DNA of 64,000 bases, taken from Pseudomonas sp. IPO3778. GTDB taxonomy: Bacteria > Pseudomonadota > Gammaproteobacteria > Pseudomonadales > Pseudomonadaceae. Positions 9,797 to 21,749 of this stretch are shown here, in pieces; within the stretch, counting starts at the first letter, position 1; the number at the start of each line of letters is the position of its first letter. The notes under the pieces were generated by a model. That model saw only the letters and a program-made list of their open reading frames with translations, searched no databases and had not been told where the DNA came from. A program made the translations under genes and the position numbers. The stretch spans positions 1-64,000 of the forward strand of contig NZ_JACARC010000023.1 in NCBI RefSeq assembly GCF_013386825.1. The letters run 5' to 3'.

Positions 9797-10146
9797 AGAT
9801 TCGGCGGCCTTACCCAGGCCGCCCTCCCGGCACCTCAAAAAAACCGCAAGTGCGTGCTGCCCTCCAGGCCGCGCGCTTTGTGGTGTCTGCGTCACGGTAG
9901 CTTTTGAGTCGTAGCGGTCAGAATTAAAAAAGTTTTGACTAGCACAGCATATCGCTTTAAACCTTTCATAAATGCGACATAGATTTGCGACATTTCGTCG
10001 CTAAATTTGTGAGCGTCTGTGTCGGTGTGTACAATGACCTCCCTTTTGCCCCCGCTAAGCCGGCGTACGTTCGGCGTGGAAGGTAACCGGTTGAATTGAA
10101 AAGAAATTTGCCTCATAAAAAGAGGCAGCCTGGTGAGAAAGTGTCT
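9797..10146. promoter_or_regulatory. damX-gltB intergenic region with hairpins and candidate gltB promoter
   Basis: No gene is seen here. A hairpin at 9803-9823 (GGCGGCC, 7-nt loop, GGCCGCC) just after damX lacks a T-run and may slow or end transcription. The region then becomes AT-rich: TTGACT at 9935-9940 is a plausible -35 with a poor TA-rich -10 near 9957-9962. A second small hairpin, GCGAC-ATTTC-GTCGC, lies at 9987-10001. A TACAAT hexamer at 10030-10035 is an alternative -10. The promoter assignment is inference. Confidence 0.4.
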
Positions 10147-13100
10147 ATGAAAGCAGGTCTGTACCAACCCGATGAATTCAAGGATAACTGCGGTTTCGGC
10201 CTGATAGCCCATATGCAGGGCGAGCCCAGTCATACCCTTTTGCAAACGGCCATCGAGGCCCTGACCTGCATGACCCACCGCGGTGGGATCAACGCCGACG
10301 GTAAGACCGGTGACGGTTGCGGCTTGCTGATTCAAAAGCCCGACCAGTTCCTGCGCGCCGTCGCCAAGGAGCATTTCGGCGCCGATTTGCCCAAGCAGTA
10401 CGCCGTGGGCATGGTGTTTTTCAACCAGGACCCGGTAAAAGCCGAAGCTGCTCGCGAGAACATGAACCGCGAGATCCTGGCCGCCGGCCTGCAACTCGTT
10501 GGCTGGCGCAAAGTGCCGATCGACACCAGCGTGCTCGGCCGCCTGGCGTTGGAGCGCCTGCCGCAGATCGAACAAGTGTTCATCGCGGGCGACGGCCTGA
10601 GCGACCAGGACATGGCGATCAAGCTGTTCACCTCCCGTCGTCGCTCGTCGGTGTCCAACGCCGCTGACACCGATCACTACATCTGCAGCTTCTCCAACAA
10701 GACCATCATTTATAAAGGCCTGATGATGCCGGCGGACTTGACCGCCTTCTATCCAGACCTGAGCGATGAGCGCCTGCAAACCGCAATCTGCGTGTTCCAC
10801 CAGCGCTTCTCCACCAACACCTTGCCGAAATGGCCGCTGGCCCAGCCATTCCGCTTCCTCGCCCACAACGGCGAGATCAACACCATCACCGGCAACCGCA
10901 ACTGGGCCGTGGCCCGTCGCACCAAGTTCGCCAACGACCTGATGGACCTGGAAGAACTCGGCCCGCTGGTCAACCGCGTGGGTTCCGACTCCTCCAGCAT
11001 GGACAACATGCTCGAACTGATGGTCACCGGCGGCATCGACCTGTTCCGTGGCGTGCGCATGATCATTCCGCCAGCGTGGCAGAACGTTGAGACCATGGAC
11101 CCCGACCTGCGGGCGTTCTATGAGTACAACTCGATGCACATGGAACCGTGGGACGGCCCGGCCGGCGTGGTAATGACCGACGGTCGCTACGCCGTGTGCC
11201 TGCTCGACCGTAACGGCCTGCGCCCGGCGCGTTGGGTGACCACCACCAACGGCTTTATCACCCTGGCGTCGGAAATCGGCGTGTGGAACTACCAGCCGGA
11301 AGACGTAATCGCCAAGGGCCGCGTTGGCCCGGGCCAGATCCTGGCCGTGGACACCGAAACCGGTCAGATCCTCGACACGGACGCGATCGACAACCGCTTG
11401 AAATCCCGTCATCCGTACAAGCAATGGCTGCGCAAGAACGCCCTGCGCATCCAGGCGACCATGGAAGACAACGACCACGGTTCGGCGTTCTACGACGTCG
11501 ACCAGCTCAAGCAGTACATGAAGATGTACCAGGTCACGTTCGAAGAGCGTGACCAAGTGCTGCGTCCACTGGGTGAGCAGGGCTACGAGGCCGTCGGTTC
11601 CATGGGCGATGACACGCCAATGGCCGTGCTGTCCCAGCGTGTGCGCACGCCGTACGACTATTTCCGCCAGCAGTTCGCCCAGGTGACCAACCCACCGATC
11701 GACCCGCTGCGCGAAGCCATCGTGATGTCCCTGGAAGTGTGCCTCGGTGCCGAGCGCAACATCTTCCAGGAATCGCCTGAGCACGCTTCCCGCGTGATCC
11801 TCAGCTCGCCGGTCATTTCCCCGGCCAAGTGGCGTTCGTTGATGACCCTGGACCGCCCGGGCTTCGACCGGCAGATCATCGACCTGAACTACGACGAGAG
11901 CCTTGGCCTTGAAGCCGCGGTGCGTAACGTCGCCGATCAGGCCGAAGAAGCCGTGCGTGCCGGTCGTACCCAGATCGTGCTGACCGACCGCCATATTGCT
12001 CCGGGCAAGCTGCCGATCCACGCGTCCCTGGCCACCGGCGCGGTGCACCACCGCCTGACCGAAAAAGGCCTGCGTTGCGACTCCAACATCCTGGTTGAAA
12101 CCGCCACTGCCCGCGACCCGCACCATTTCGCGGTGTTGATCGGCTTCGGCGCTTCGGCGGTGTACCCGTTCCTGGCGTACGAAGTGCTGGGTGACCTGAT
12201 CCGTACCGGTGAAGTGCTGGGCGACCTCTACGAGGTGTTCAAGAACTACCGTAAAGGCATCACCAAGGGCCTGCTGAAGATCCTGTCGAAGATGGGCATC
12301 TCCACCGTCACGTCCTACCGCGGCGCTCAATTGTTCGAAGCCATCGGCCTGTCGGAAGAAGTCTGCGAGATGAGCTTCCGGGGTGTGCCGAGCCGCATCA
12401 AGGGCGCACGTTTCGTCGACATCGAAGCCGAGCAGAAAGCCCTGGCAGCCGAAGCCTGGAGCGCGCGCAAGCCGATTCAGCAAGGCGGCCTGTTGAAGTT
12501 CGTGCACGGTGGCGAATACCACGCCTACAACCCGGACGTGGTCAGCACCCTGCAAGCGGCTGTGCAGCAGGGCGACTACGCCAAGTTCAAGGAATACACC
12601 GCGCTGGTGGATAACCGCCCGGTGTCGATGATCCGTGACCTGTTCAAGGTGAAAACCCTGGACACGCCGCTGGCCATCGGCGAAATCGAACCACTGGAGT
12701 CGATCCTCAAGCGTTTCGACTCCGCCGGTATTTCCCTGGGCGCGTTGTCGCCTGAGGCTCACGAAGCCCTGGCCGAAGCCATGAACCGCCTGGGTGCGCG
12801 TTCCAACTCCGGTGAAGGCGGTGAAGACCCGGCGCGCTACGGCACCATCAAGAGCTCGAAAATCAAGCAGGTTGCGACGGGCCGTTTTGGTGTGACTCCG
12901 GAATACCTGGTCAACGCCGAAGTGCTGCAGATCAAGGTTGCCCAGGGCGCCAAGCCCGGTGAAGGCGGCCAGCTGCCAGGTGGCAAGGTCAACGGTCTGA
13001 TCGCCAAGCTGCGTTACGCGGTGCCGGGCGTGACCCTGATTTCGCCGCCGCCGCACCACGACATCTACTCCATCGAGGATTTGTCCCAGCTGATTTTCGA

Positions 13101-14592
13101 CTTGAAACAAGTCAACCCGAAGGCGCTGGTCTCGGTGAAACTGGTTGCGGAAGCCGGCGTGGGCACCATCGCCGCCGGTGTGGCCAAGGCCTATGCTGAC
13201 CTGATCACCATCTCCGGCTACGACGGCGGCACCGGCGCATCGCCGCTGACCTCCATCAAGTACGCTGGCGCGCCGTGGGAACTGGGCCTGGCGGAAACTC
13301 ACCAGACCCTGCGCGGCAACGACCTGCGCGGCAAAGTCCGGGTGCAGACCGACGGTGGCCTGAAAACCGGCCTCGACGTGATCAAGGCCGCGATCCTCGG
13401 CGCCGAAAGCTTCGGCTTCGGCACCGCGCCCATGATCGCCCTGGGCTGCAAATACCTGCGCATCTGCCACCTGAACAACTGCGCCACCGGCGTGGCCACC
13501 CAGAACGAGAAGCTGCGCAAGGACCACTACATCGGTACCGTCGACATGGTGGTGAACTTCTTCACCTACGTCGCCGAAGAAACCCGTGAGTGGCTGGCCA
13601 AGCTGGGCGTGCGTTCGCTGGAAGAGCTGATCGGTCGTACCGACCTGCTGGACATCATCCAGGGCCAGACCGCCAAGCAACAGCACCTGGACCTGACGCC
13701 GCTGTTGGGCAGCGATCACATCCCGGCGGACAAACCACAGTTCTGCCAGGTTGAGCGGAACCCGCCGTTCGACAAAGGCCTGCTGGCCGAGAAGATGGTC
13801 GAGATGGCCACTTCGTCGATCAACGACGCGAGCGGCGGCGAATTCGCCCTGGACATCTGCAACTGCGACCGTTCCATCGGCGCACGCGTCTCCGGCGAAA
13901 TCGCGCGCAAGCACGGCAACCAGGGCATGGCCAAGGCACCGATCACCTTCCGCTTCAACGGCACCGCTGGCCAGAGCTTCGGCGTGTGGAACGCCGGTGG
14001 CCTGAACATGTACCTCGAAGGTGACGCCAACGACTACGTGGGCAAGGGCATGACCGGCGGCAAGCTGGTGATCGTCCCGCCGGTGGGCAGCGTCTACAAG
14101 ACGCAAGACAGTGCCATCATCGGCAACACCTGCCTGTACGGCGCTACGGGCGGCAAGCTGTTTGCAGCCGGTACCGCCGGTGAGCGATTCGCCGTGCGTA
14201 ACTCCGGTGCCCACACCGTGGTGGAAGGCACCGGCGATCACTGCTGCGAATACATGACCGGTGGTTTTGTCGCGGTGCTGGGCAAGACCGGCTACAACTT
14301 CGGTTCGGGCATGACCGGCGGTTTCGCCTACGTGCTCGACCAGGACAACACCTTCGTCGACAAGGTGAACCACGAGTTGGTGGAGATCCAGCGGATCAGC
14401 GGCGAAGCGATGGAATCCTATCGCAACCACTTGCAGCATGTGCTGGACGAATATGTCGAGGAAACCAACAGCGAATGGGGTCGTAACCTCGCTGAAAACC
14501 TCGATGACTACCTGCGTCGTTTCTGGCTGGTCAAGCCCAAGGCTGCCAACTTGAAATCGTTGCTTTCCAGCATCCGTGCCAACCCGCAGTGA
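10147..14592 (+). CDS. gltB: Glutamate synthase (NADPH) large subunit
   Basis: Large subunit of glutamate synthase, which makes two glutamates from glutamine and 2-oxoglutarate. The 1481-residue protein has an N-terminal class II glutaminase domain (catalytic Cys in [10 protein letters not shown]), a central domain, an FMN-binding TIM barrel ([38 protein letters not shown]) with 3Fe-4S cysteines ([14 protein letters not shown]), and a C-terminal beta-helix with repeated GxxxGG turns. The start at 10147 ([11 protein letters not shown]) is preferred to an in-frame ATG at 10096 because it leaves the usual short propeptide before the nucleophilic Cys. gltD follows after 32 bp. Confidence 0.96.
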   Translation: MKAGLYQPDEFKDNCGFGLIAHMQGEPSHTLLQTAIEALTCMTHRGGINADGKTGDGCGLLIQKPDQFLRAVAKEHFGADLPKQYAVGMVFFNQDPVKAEAARENMNREILAAGLQLVGWRKVPIDTSVLGRLALERLPQIEQVFIAGDGLSDQDMAIKLFTSRRRSSVSNAADTDHYICSFSNKTIIYKGLMMPADLTAFYPDLSDERLQTAICVFHQRFSTNTLPKWPLAQPFRFLAHNGEINTITGNRNWAVARRTKFANDLMDLEELGPLVNRVGSDSSSMDNMLELMVTGGIDLFRGVRMIIPPAWQNVETMDPDLRAFYEYNSMHMEPWDGPAGVVMTDGRYAVCLLDRNGLRPARWVTTTNGFITLASEIGVWNYQPEDVIAKGRVGPGQILAVDTETGQILDTDAIDNRLKSRHPYKQWLRKNALRIQATMEDNDHGSAFYDVDQLKQYMKMYQVTFEERDQVLRPLGEQGYEAVGSMGDDTPMAVLSQRVRTPYDYFRQQFAQVTNPPIDPLREAIVMSLEVCLGAERNIFQESPEHASRVILSSPVISPAKWRSLMTLDRPGFDRQIIDLNYDESLGLEAAVRNVADQAEEAVRAGRTQIVLTDRHIAPGKLPIHASLATGAVHHRLTEKGLRCDSNILVETATARDPHHFAVLIGFGASAVYPFLAYEVLGDLIRTGEVLGDLYEVFKNYRKGITKGLLKILSKMGISTVTSYRGAQLFEAIGLSEEVCEMSFRGVPSRIKGARFVDIEAEQKALAAEAWSARKPIQQGGLLKFVHGGEYHAYNPDVVSTLQAAVQQGDYAKFKEYTALVDNRPVSMIRDLFKVKTLDTPLAIGEIEPLESILKRFDSAGISLGALSPEAHEALAEAMNRLGARSNSGEGGEDPARYGTIKSSKIKQVATGRFGVTPEYLVNAEVLQIKVAQGAKPGEGGQLPGGKVNGLIAKLRYAVPGVTLISPPPHHDIYSIEDLSQLIFDLKQVNPKALVSVKLVAEAGVGTIAAGVAKAYADLITISGYDGGTGASPLTSIKYAGAPWELGLAETHQTLRGNDLRGKVRVQTDGGLKTGLDVIKAAILGAESFGFGTAPMIALGCKYLRICHLNNCATGVATQNEKLRKDHYIGTVDMVVNFFTYVAEETREWLAKLGVRSLEELIGRTDLLDIIQGQTAKQQHLDLTPLLGSDHIPADKPQFCQVERNPPFDKGLLAEKMVEMATSSINDASGGEFALDICNCDRSIGARVSGEIARKHGNQGMAKAPITFRFNGTAGQSFGVWNAGGLNMYLEGDANDYVGKGMTGGKLVIVPPVGSVYKTQDSAIIGNTCLYGATGGKLFAAGTAGERFAVRNSGAHTVVEGTGDHCCEYMTGGFVAVLGKTGYNFGSGMTGGFAYVLDQDNTFVDKVNHELVEIQRISGEAMESYRNHLQHVLDEYVEETNSEWGRNLAENLDDYLRRFWLVKPKAANLKSLLSSIRANPQ

Positions 14593-14615
14593 TATGCGCC
14601 TGAAGAGTTTGATGA

Positions 14616-16043
<1,428 letters not shown>

Positions 16044-16071
16044 TCAAATTTCAGTTTGAAATGCGATCAAA

Positions 16072-16158
16072 TGTGGGAGCTGGCTTGCCTGCGATGCAGG
16101 CAACTCGGTCTGTCATCCAGACCCGGTTGATGCTATCGCAGGCAAGCCAGCTCCCACA
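16072..16158. repeat. Paired REP element (REPIN-like)
   Basis: Two inverted copies of the TGTGGGAGCTGGCTTGCC core, each followed by a TGCGAT/ATCGCA tail, enclose about 35 bp. The same family recurs at 37454, 47357, 51807 and 63633. No RAYT transposase is in the window. Confidence 0.85.
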
Positions 16159-16220
16159 CAAACCTCATTTCACATTGAGGTTTGTGTCGCCACTCATTGC
16201 GACAAATTGACCCGATAGAC

Positions 16221-16248
16221 AAAAGGCACGGCTCTTGCCGTGCCTTTT
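16221..16248. terminator. Rho-independent terminator after gltD
   Basis: Perfect 12-bp inverted repeat AAAAGGCACGGC / GCCGTGCCTTTT with a TCTT loop, between gltD and hemE. The flanking A and T runs make it usable in both directions. Confidence 0.8.
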
Positions 16249-16295
16249 GCGTCGCGCTCTGAGAAAATGCCCGCACTTTTTTTGCGGATGCCGAC

Positions 16296-17363
16296 ATGAC
16301 TGCCCTCAAGAACGACCGTTTCCTTCGTGCCCTGCTCAAGCAACCCGTGGACGTCACCCCTGTGTGGATGATGCGCCAGGCCGGTCGCTACCTGCCGGAA
16401 TACCGCGCCAGTCGCGCCCACGCCGGCGACTTCATGAGCCTGTGCATGAACCCGGAGTTCGCCTGCGAAGTCACGATGCAACCGCTGGACCGCTATCCAC
16501 AGCTGGACGCGGCCATCCTCTTCTCCGATATCCTGACCATCCCGGACGCCATGGGCCAAGGCCTGTACTTCGAAACCGGCGAAGGCCCGCGTTTCAAGAA
16601 AGTCGTCAGCACCTTGGCCGACATCGAAGCCCTGCCGATCCCTGATCCCCACAAAGACCTGGGCTACGTGATGGACGCCGTCAGCACCATCCGCCGCGAG
16701 CTGAACGGCCGCGTGCCGCTGATCGGCTTCTCCGGCAGCCCGTGGACCCTGGCCACCTACATGGTCGAAGGCGGCTCGTCGAAAGACTTCCGCAAGACCA
16801 AGGCCATGCTCTACGACAACCCGCAAGCCATGCACCTGCTGCTGGACAAGCTGGCGCAGTCGGTCACGTCCTACCTCAACGGCCAGATCATGGCCGGCGC
16901 CCAGGCGGTGCAGATCTTCGACACCTGGGGTGGCAACCTGTCGGCGGCGGCGTACCAGGAATTCTCCCTGGCCTACATGCGCAAAATCGTCAGCGGCCTG
17001 ATCCGCGAACACGAAGGCCGCAAAGTGCCGGTCATCATGTTCACCAAGGGCGGTGGCCTGTGGCTCGAAAGCATCGCCGACGCCGGCGCCGATGCGCTGG
17101 GCCTGGACTGGACGTGTGACATCGGCGAAGCCCGTCGCCGCGTGGGCAGCAAAGTGGCGCTGCAAGGCAACATGGACCCGACCGTGTTGTACGCCAAGCC
17201 GGAAGCCATCCGCACTGAAGTCGGCCGCATCCTGGCCAGCTACGGTAAGGGCAGCGGTCACGTGTTCAACCTCGGCCATGGCATCACCCCGGAAGTGGAT
17301 CCGGAGCACGCAGGCGCGTTCCTGCGGGCGGTGCATGAGTTGTCGGCGCAGTATCACGAGTGA
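16296..17363 (+). CDS. hemE: Uroporphyrinogen III decarboxylase
   Basis: Decarboxylates the four acetate side chains of uroporphyrinogen III to give coproporphyrinogen III in heme synthesis. The 355-residue protein carries the signature [16 protein letters not shown] at about residues 21-36, the substrate-binding Asp in [12 protein letters not shown], and the second family signature [17 protein letters not shown]. Length is standard. It is preceded by a terminator and a REP pair, so it is probably a separate transcription unit from gltBD. Confidence 0.97.
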   Translation: MTALKNDRFLRALLKQPVDVTPVWMMRQAGRYLPEYRASRAHAGDFMSLCMNPEFACEVTMQPLDRYPQLDAAILFSDILTIPDAMGQGLYFETGEGPRFKKVVSTLADIEALPIPDPHKDLGYVMDAVSTIRRELNGRVPLIGFSGSPWTLATYMVEGGSSKDFRKTKAMLYDNPQAMHLLLDKLAQSVTSYLNGQIMAGAQAVQIFDTWGGNLSAAAYQEFSLAYMRKIVSGLIREHEGRKVPVIMFTKGGGLWLESIADAGADALGLDWTCDIGEARRRVGSKVALQGNMDPTVLYAKPEAIRTEVGRILASYGKGSGHVFNLGHGITPEVDPEHAGAFLRAVHELSAQYHE

Positions 17364-17376
17364 TCATGCGGCAATG

Positions 17377-17405
17377 AAAAAGCCCGGCAGATGCCGGGCT
17401 TTTTT
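17377..17405. terminator. Bidirectional terminator between hemE and the MFS gene
   Basis: AGCCCGGC-agat-GCCGGGCT stem flanked by AAAA and TTTTTT, located between the convergent stops of hemE and the MFS transporter; it can serve both. Confidence 0.9.
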
Positions 17406-17416
17406 GTGAGCGGTGG

Positions 17417-18691
17417 TTAAGCCTTGGCTTCCTGCAACGGCGGCAACTTCGCCAGCTTCAACGCCACCAGCAACGCGACGATCAACAGCGCGACGATAAA
17501 CCCGCCAATCCCGTTCCACCCGCCGTAGTGCCAGAAAAACCCGCCCGCCGTCCCCGCAATACTCGACCCGACGTAATAACTGAACAGGTACAGCGACGAG
17601 GCCTGCCCCTTGGCTTTCAACGCGCGGCGGCCAATCCAGCTGCTGGCCACCGAGTGGGCGCCGAAGAAGCCGAAGGTGAAGATCAGCATGCCGGGCACTA
17701 CCAGCCACAGCGGGGTGAACAGGGTCAGGGCGATGCCGCCGAGCATCAACACAATGGTGCCCCACAGCACGCGACGGCGGCCCAGGCGGTCGGCCAGGGA
17801 ACCGATCTTCGCCGAGCTGTAGATACCCGAGAGGTACACCAGCGACAACAGGCCTACCACGGCCTGGCTCAAATCGTACGGATCGGCGAGCAGGCGGTAG
17901 CCGATGTAGTTGAACATCGTCACAAAGGCGCCCATCAACACGAAGGCTTCGAGGAACAGCCAAGGCAGGCCAGCATCCTTGAAGTGCATGGTGAAGCCGT
18001 CGATCAGGCTGCGCGGGCGCAAGGTGCTGGCGCGGAAGTTGCGCGATTCGGGGAGAATTTTCCAGAACACCGTGGCCGCGATCAACGCCAGGGCGCCGAT
18101 GATCAGCATTGCGGTGTGCCAGCTGACGAAGTCGATCAAGACGCCGATGATCAAGCGCCCGCTCATGCCGCCGATGGCGTTGCCGCCGATGTACAGGCCC
18201 ATGGCCAGGCCGATGTGTTGCGGGTGGATCTCTTCGCTCAGGTAGGTCATGGCCACCGCCGCCAGGCCGCTGAGGGACAGGCCCACCAGGGCGCGCATCA
18301 GCAGAATGCCTTCCCAGCTCGGCATCAGGCCGCTGGCGATGGTGCACAGCGCGGCGCAGAACAGCGCGGCCACCATCACCGGCTTGCGCCCGAGAGTGTC
18401 GGAAATCGGCCCGGTGATCAGCAAGCCAATGGCGAGCATGCCGGTGGCCACCGAGAGAATCAGGCTGCTTTGTGCGGCATTGATAGAAAATTCGTGGGAC
18501 AGCGCCGGCATCATCGGCTGTACGCAGTACAGCAGGGCGAAGGTGGCGAAACCGCCGGAAAACAGCGCCAGCACCGTGCGCATGAACATCGGCGTGCCTT
18601 TTTCGATGAACTGCTCATTGAGCTGCGCCACCACGTCATCGAGGGCGGTGGGTGGGACTTCTTGAGCGAGCGGAGCGACAGCAGATTTCAC
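17417..18691 (-). CDS. MFS transporter, YnfM-type
   Basis: Major facilitator superfamily protein of about 424 residues with some twelve hydrophobic segments, probably an exporter at the inner membrane. The loop GPISDTLGRKPVMVAAL after the second helix is the MFS signature, repeated in degenerate form as GSLADRLGRRRVLWG. The start is taken as GTG at 18691 because a GAGGT ribosome site lies just upstream; a further upstream start would add a poor basic leader. Substrate is unknown. It is divergent from a LysR-type gene, the same layout as ynfM/ynfL in E. coli, so that regulator probably controls it. Confidence 0.85.
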   Translation of the reverse strand: MKSAVAPLAQEVPPTALDDVVAQLNEQFIEKGTPMFMRTVLALFSGGFATFALLYCVQPMMPALSHEFSINAAQSSLILSVATGMLAIGLLITGPISDTLGRKPVMVAALFCAALCTIASGLMPSWEGILLMRALVGLSLSGLAAVAMTYLSEEIHPQHIGLAMGLYIGGNAIGGMSGRLIIGVLIDFVSWHTAMLIIGALALIAATVFWKILPESRNFRASTLRPRSLIDGFTMHFKDAGLPWLFLEAFVLMGAFVTMFNYIGYRLLADPYDLSQAVVGLLSLVYLSGIYSSAKIGSLADRLGRRRVLWGTIVLMLGGIALTLFTPLWLVVPGMLIFTFGFFGAHSVASSWIGRRALKAKGQASSLYLFSYYVGSSIAGTAGGFFWHYGGWNGIGGFIVALLIVALLVALKLAKLPPLQEAKA

Positions 18692-18735
18692 GCGGGACCT
18701 CGGGGAGCAAAGGCTGCCAGGGCGGCAATGCAAAA

Positions 18736-18761
18736 AAGAATATAGCTCCCTATTGATTCTT
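18736..18761. promoter_or_regulatory. Candidate LysR-type operator in the divergent promoter region
   Basis: A nested palindrome, AAGAATATAG-CTCC-CTAT-TG-ATTCTT, lies in the 123-bp AT-rich space between the MFS gene and the LysR-type gene. Its size and position suit a LysR-family recognition site controlling both genes. No binding data; inference from symmetry and location. Confidence 0.45.
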
Positions 18762-18814
18762 TCCAATATATTGTTCGACCTGTTTAAGAGCTTTTACGAC
18801 CTAATGAGGTTTTC

Positions 18815-19705
18815 ATGGAATTGCGCCACCTGCGTTACTTCATCGCCGTGGCAGAAGAGCTGCATTTTGGCCGCGCTGCGCAGGTGCTGGGGATCTCCCA
18901 GCCGCCCCTGAGCCAGCAGATCCAGGCGCTGGAGCAGGAGATAGGTGCGCGGTTGTTTGAGCGTACCAATCGTCGGGTTGAGCTGAGCGAGGCGGGCCGG
19001 TTGTTCCTGCAAGAGGCGCGTCTGGTGCTGGCGCAGGTGGATAAAGCCGCGGACGTGGCGCGTCGGGCGCAGTTGGGGGAACTGGGGGAGTTGAAGATTG
19101 GCTTCACGTCTTCCGCGCCGTTCAACTCCAGCATCCCACAGGCGATCTTCGCCTTTCGCCAGGCGTTCCCGGCAGTGCATTTGAATCTGCAGGAGATGAG
19201 CAGCACGGAAGTGGCCGAGTCGCTGGTGGATGAGTCGATACAGGTGGGATTGATGCGGCCGTTGCCGTTGCCGGACTCGTTGAGTGTTGTGGAGCTGATG
19301 CGCGAACCCTTGGTGGCCGTGCTGAACGCTGGGCATCCGTTGGTGGAAGGCAGCGAGCGTGGGTTGCACCTGGCGCAATTGGCCGAAGAACCGTTTGTGT
19401 TTTTCCCGCGGACTTACGGCAGCGGCCTGTATGCCCAACTGCTGAACCTGGCACGTGATGCAGGGTTCAGCCCGCACTTCGCCCAGGAGGCCGGGGAGGC
19501 GATGACGATCATTGGTCTGGTGGCGGCGGGGTTGGGGGTCTCGGTGCTGCCGGCGTCGTATCAGCGGATCCGCATTGATGGCGTGGTGTATCGCACGCTG
19601 CTGGACCAGGAAGCGGTGACGGCGGTGTGGCTGGTGCAGCGCAAGGGCCAGCAGACGCCGATGGCGAAAGCGTTTGTTGAGCTGCTTGTGGCGAGGGGGC
19701 AGTAG
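18815..19705 (+). CDS. LysR-family transcriptional regulator
   Basis: 296-residue regulator with an N-terminal winged helix-turn-helix (MELRHLRYFIAVAEELHFGRAAQVLGISQPPLSQQIQALE pattern, residues 1-60) and a C-terminal periplasmic-binding-protein-like effector domain. A GAGG ribosome site precedes the ATG. It resembles the CatR/BenM branch by its first 60 residues, but the effector is not predictable. It is divergent from the MFS exporter at 17417-18691, its likely target, and probably represses or autoregulates through the shared intergenic palindrome. Confidence 0.9.
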   Translation: MELRHLRYFIAVAEELHFGRAAQVLGISQPPLSQQIQALEQEIGARLFERTNRRVELSEAGRLFLQEARLVLAQVDKAADVARRAQLGELGELKIGFTSSAPFNSSIPQAIFAFRQAFPAVHLNLQEMSSTEVAESLVDESIQVGLMRPLPLPDSLSVVELMREPLVAVLNAGHPLVEGSERGLHLAQLAEEPFVFFPRTYGSGLYAQLLNLARDAGFSPHFAQEAGEAMTIIGLVAAGLGVSVLPASYQRIRIDGVVYRTLLDQEAVTAVWLVQRKGQQTPMAKAFVELLVARGQ

Positions 19706-19732
19706 GTCAAGCCATGGACGATGTAAATCCAG

Positions 19733-19841
19733 TGTGGGAGCTATCGAGTTTTAGCGAGGCTGCGATAGCGGTAGGTCAGGCAACATCAATGTTGAGAGTG
19801 CCGACGCCGTCGCAGCCTCGCTAAAGCTCGACAGCTCCCAC
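19733..19841. repeat. REP pair, variant family
   Basis: Inverted arms GTGGGAGCTATCGAGTTTTA and its near-complement ending CAGCTCCCAC, with inner GCGAGGCTGCGA / TCGCAGCCTCGC, just after the LysR-type gene. It shares GTGGGAGCT with the main REP family but differs inside the arm. Confidence 0.8.
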
Positions 19842-19851
19842 CTTTGATCTT

Positions 19852-20030
19852 CGCAAGGCAAGGCGCTTTGCCACCGATTGTCGGGTGCAGATTCCCAGGC
19901 ATAGTGGCCGAGTTCCCGAAAGGGGCTTGTGAGACTCTGAGGATCCTGGGCAACCAGCCATCGCAGAGCCAGGCAGGAACCGGCGATGACAAGCCAACCT
20001 GTTTGTGAAGAGGGCGCCGAAAGGCGCCCT
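19852..20030 (+). ncRNA. Candidate structured noncoding RNA ending in a terminator-like hairpin
   Basis: No convincing gene lies in this stretch. It holds nested complementary segments: GGCTTGT (near 19926) with ACAAGCC (near 19988), and inside them CATCGC with GCGATG. It ends in GGGCGCC-GAAA-GGCGCCC (20012-20029) followed by TTTGTCGTTT on the plus strand. The same hairpin can also end the leftward lipoprotein gene at 20048. No known RNA family is recognised; strand and RNA status are inference. Confidence 0.35.
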
Positions 20031-20034
20031 TTGT
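20012..20034. terminator. GAAA-tetraloop terminator hairpin
   Basis: Seven-bp GC stem GGGCGCC/GGCGCCC with a GAAA loop and a short T-rich tail on the plus side. It lies just past the end of the minus-strand lipoprotein gene, i.e. at the end of the APE operon. Confidence 0.65.
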
Positions 20035-20047
20035 CGTTTCTGGTATT

Positions 20048-20497
20048 TCAGTTCTGCTTCGAAGTCCCGGTCTGCTGGAACAACTGCGCCGCCGACCCGG
20101 TGTCACTCACCCCGTTGGTGCGCAGCGCCGCCAGGATGTCCTTGTCCAGCATGCTCACCCAACGGTTGTAGTTGCGATGAATCTTGCCGTCCTTGTAGCC
20201 CAGGTCGCGGCTGTCGCGGTAGGTGATGGCGTAGCTGGTCGCGGTGTAGCGAATGTCGATTTCAGCGTGGAACTGGTTGCGCACGTTGATCTCGGCCTGG
20301 ACCAGTTGCGGGCTTAGGCGCTGCACCACCCATTCGCGCTTGTTCAGGGCAGCCACGATGGTCTGCTTCATTTTTTCTTCGTTGACCTGCGGGTTCGCCG
20401 GCAAGTCGTGCTGGGTGTTGAGCACCGGTTTGTTGGTGCAGCCAGCGGTGGTGAGCAGGGCCAAAGCGACCAGTGTTGCGCGTAGCAGGGAAGACAT
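20048..20497 (-). CDS. Small lipoprotein, last gene of the APE operon
   Basis: 149-residue predicted lipoprotein: the signal sequence ends in the lipobox LTTAGC with the acylated Cys at about residue 20, followed by TNKP. The mature part (about 130 residues) has a conserved-looking alpha/beta pattern with no motif I recognise. It starts 25 bp after the stop of the ketosynthase gene and is followed by a terminator, so it is probably co-transcribed with the aryl polyene genes. A role in pigment assembly at the outer membrane is possible but only inferred from position. Confidence 0.75.
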   Translation of the reverse strand: MSSLLRATLVALALLTTAGCTNKPVLNTQHDLPANPQVNEEKMKQTIVAALNKREWVVQRLSPQLVQAEINVRNQFHAEIDIRYTATSYAITYRDSRDLGYKDGKIHRNYNRWVSMLDKDILAALRTNGVSDTGSAAQLFQQTGTSKQN

Positions 20498-20522
20498 TCC
20501 ATTTCTCCAGTCAGTAAAAAAA

Positions 20523-21749
20523 TCAGGCCCAGCGGCGGAAAATCAGCGAAGTGTTGACGCCGCCAAAGGCAAAATTGTTGTTCATCACGTAGTCGCTGTG
20601 CAGCTCGCGGAACTCACCTTGCAGGTAGTCCAGCGCGCCGCAGCGCGGGTCGATCTCATCGAGGTTGAAGGTATGCACGTACTGGTCGCGGTTCATCATT
20701 TCGATGCTGAACCACGACTCCAGCGCACCACACGCGCCCAGGGTATGCCCGAGGAAACTCTTCTGCGAACTGATGGGCATGCGGCTGCCGAACAGGCTGC
20801 TGGTGGCCAGGGTTTCGGCAATGTCACCCTGGTCGGTGGCCGTGCCATGGCCGTTCACGTAGCCGATGGCATCGGGTTGCAGCCCGGCATCTTCCAGGGC
20901 CAGCTCCATGGCGCGGCGCATGGTGGTCTGTTCGGGGCGTGTGGTGTGCTGGCCGTCGGCGTTGCTGCCGAAGCCGACGATCTCGGCGTGGATATGCGCG
21001 CCACGGGCCAGCGCGTGTTCCAGCTCTTCGAGCACCAGCATGCCGCCGCCTTCGCCGATCACCAGGCCGTCGCGGCCACTGTCATAGGGGCGCGGGCTGG
21101 TTTGCGGTGCATCGTTTTTCAGGCTGGTGGCGTACAAGGCATCGAAGACCATGGCTTCGGTAGGACACAGCTCTTCCGCGCCCCCCGCCAGCATCAGCGG
21201 CAAGCGGCCAAACTTGATGGCTTCATAGGCATAGCCGATGCCCTGGCTGCCACTGGTGCACGCGCTGGACGTCGGGATCAGTCGGCCGGTGAGGCCAAAG
21301 AAGATGCTGATATTCGCCGCTGTGGTGTGGGGCATCATCCGCACGTAAGAGTTGGCGTTCAGGCCCTCGGCCACCGAGTTCAGCAGCATGTTGCCGAAGG
21401 CCTTGATCTCGTCGGTGCTGCCGGTGGACGAGCCACAGGCCACGCCCATGCGCCCGTCCTTGATCGACGCGTCGCCCAGCAAGCCCGCGTCTTTCAGTGC
21501 CTGCTCCGCCGCCCACACCGCCAGGCGCGAAACCCGGCCCATGCTGCGCAACTGCTTGCGGGTCCAGTGGGCGGGCACCACGAAATCATCAATCGGCCCG
21601 GCCAGCCGTGTGTTCAATTCGGTGAAGCGATCCCACTCGTCCATGCGCCGAATGCCGCTGCGGTTGGCGCGGAAGTTGGCGGCGATGGTTGCCCAATCGC
21701 TGCCCAGGGACGTAACGCCGGCCATGCCGGTGACCACCACGCGCTTCAT
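20523..21749 (-). CDS. apeR: Aryl polyene beta-ketoacyl-ACP synthase (ApeR-type)
   Basis: FabF-like ketosynthase, 408 residues, with a complete active site: Cys in SSACTSGSQG (about residue 165), His in GHGTATDQGD (about 300) and His in FLGHTLGACG (about 335). In aryl polyene synthesis a stand-alone ketosynthase of this kind takes part in chain initiation or elongation on the acyl carrier protein. The ATG at 21749 shares one base with the stop of the ketoreductase gene (TGATG). A GTG two codons upstream is possible but less likely. Assignment to ApeR follows gene order. Confidence 0.88.
   Translation of the reverse strand: MKRVVVTGMAGVTSLGSDWATIAANFRANRSGIRRMDEWDRFTELNTRLAGPIDDFVVPAHWTRKQLRSMGRVSRLAVWAAEQALKDAGLLGDASIKDGRMGVACGSSTGSTDEIKAFGNMLLNSVAEGLNANSYVRMMPHTTAANISIFFGLTGRLIPTSSACTSGSQGIGYAYEAIKFGRLPLMLAGGAEELCPTEAMVFDALYATSLKNDAPQTSPRPYDSGRDGLVIGEGGGMLVLEELEHALARGAHIHAEIVGFGSNADGQHTTRPEQTTMRRAMELALEDAGLQPDAIGYVNGHGTATDQGDIAETLATSSLFGSRMPISSQKSFLGHTLGACGALESWFSIEMMNRDQYVHTFNLDEIDPRCGALDYLQGEFRELHSDYVMNNNFAFGGVNTSLIFRRWA

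Noticed and set aside
9892..14439. Uninterrupted 1515-codon frame on the strand opposite gltB
   Set aside because: It mirrors gltB almost end to end, its His/Val/Gly/Arg-rich translation is typical of an antisense frame in GC-rich coding DNA, and it matches no family.
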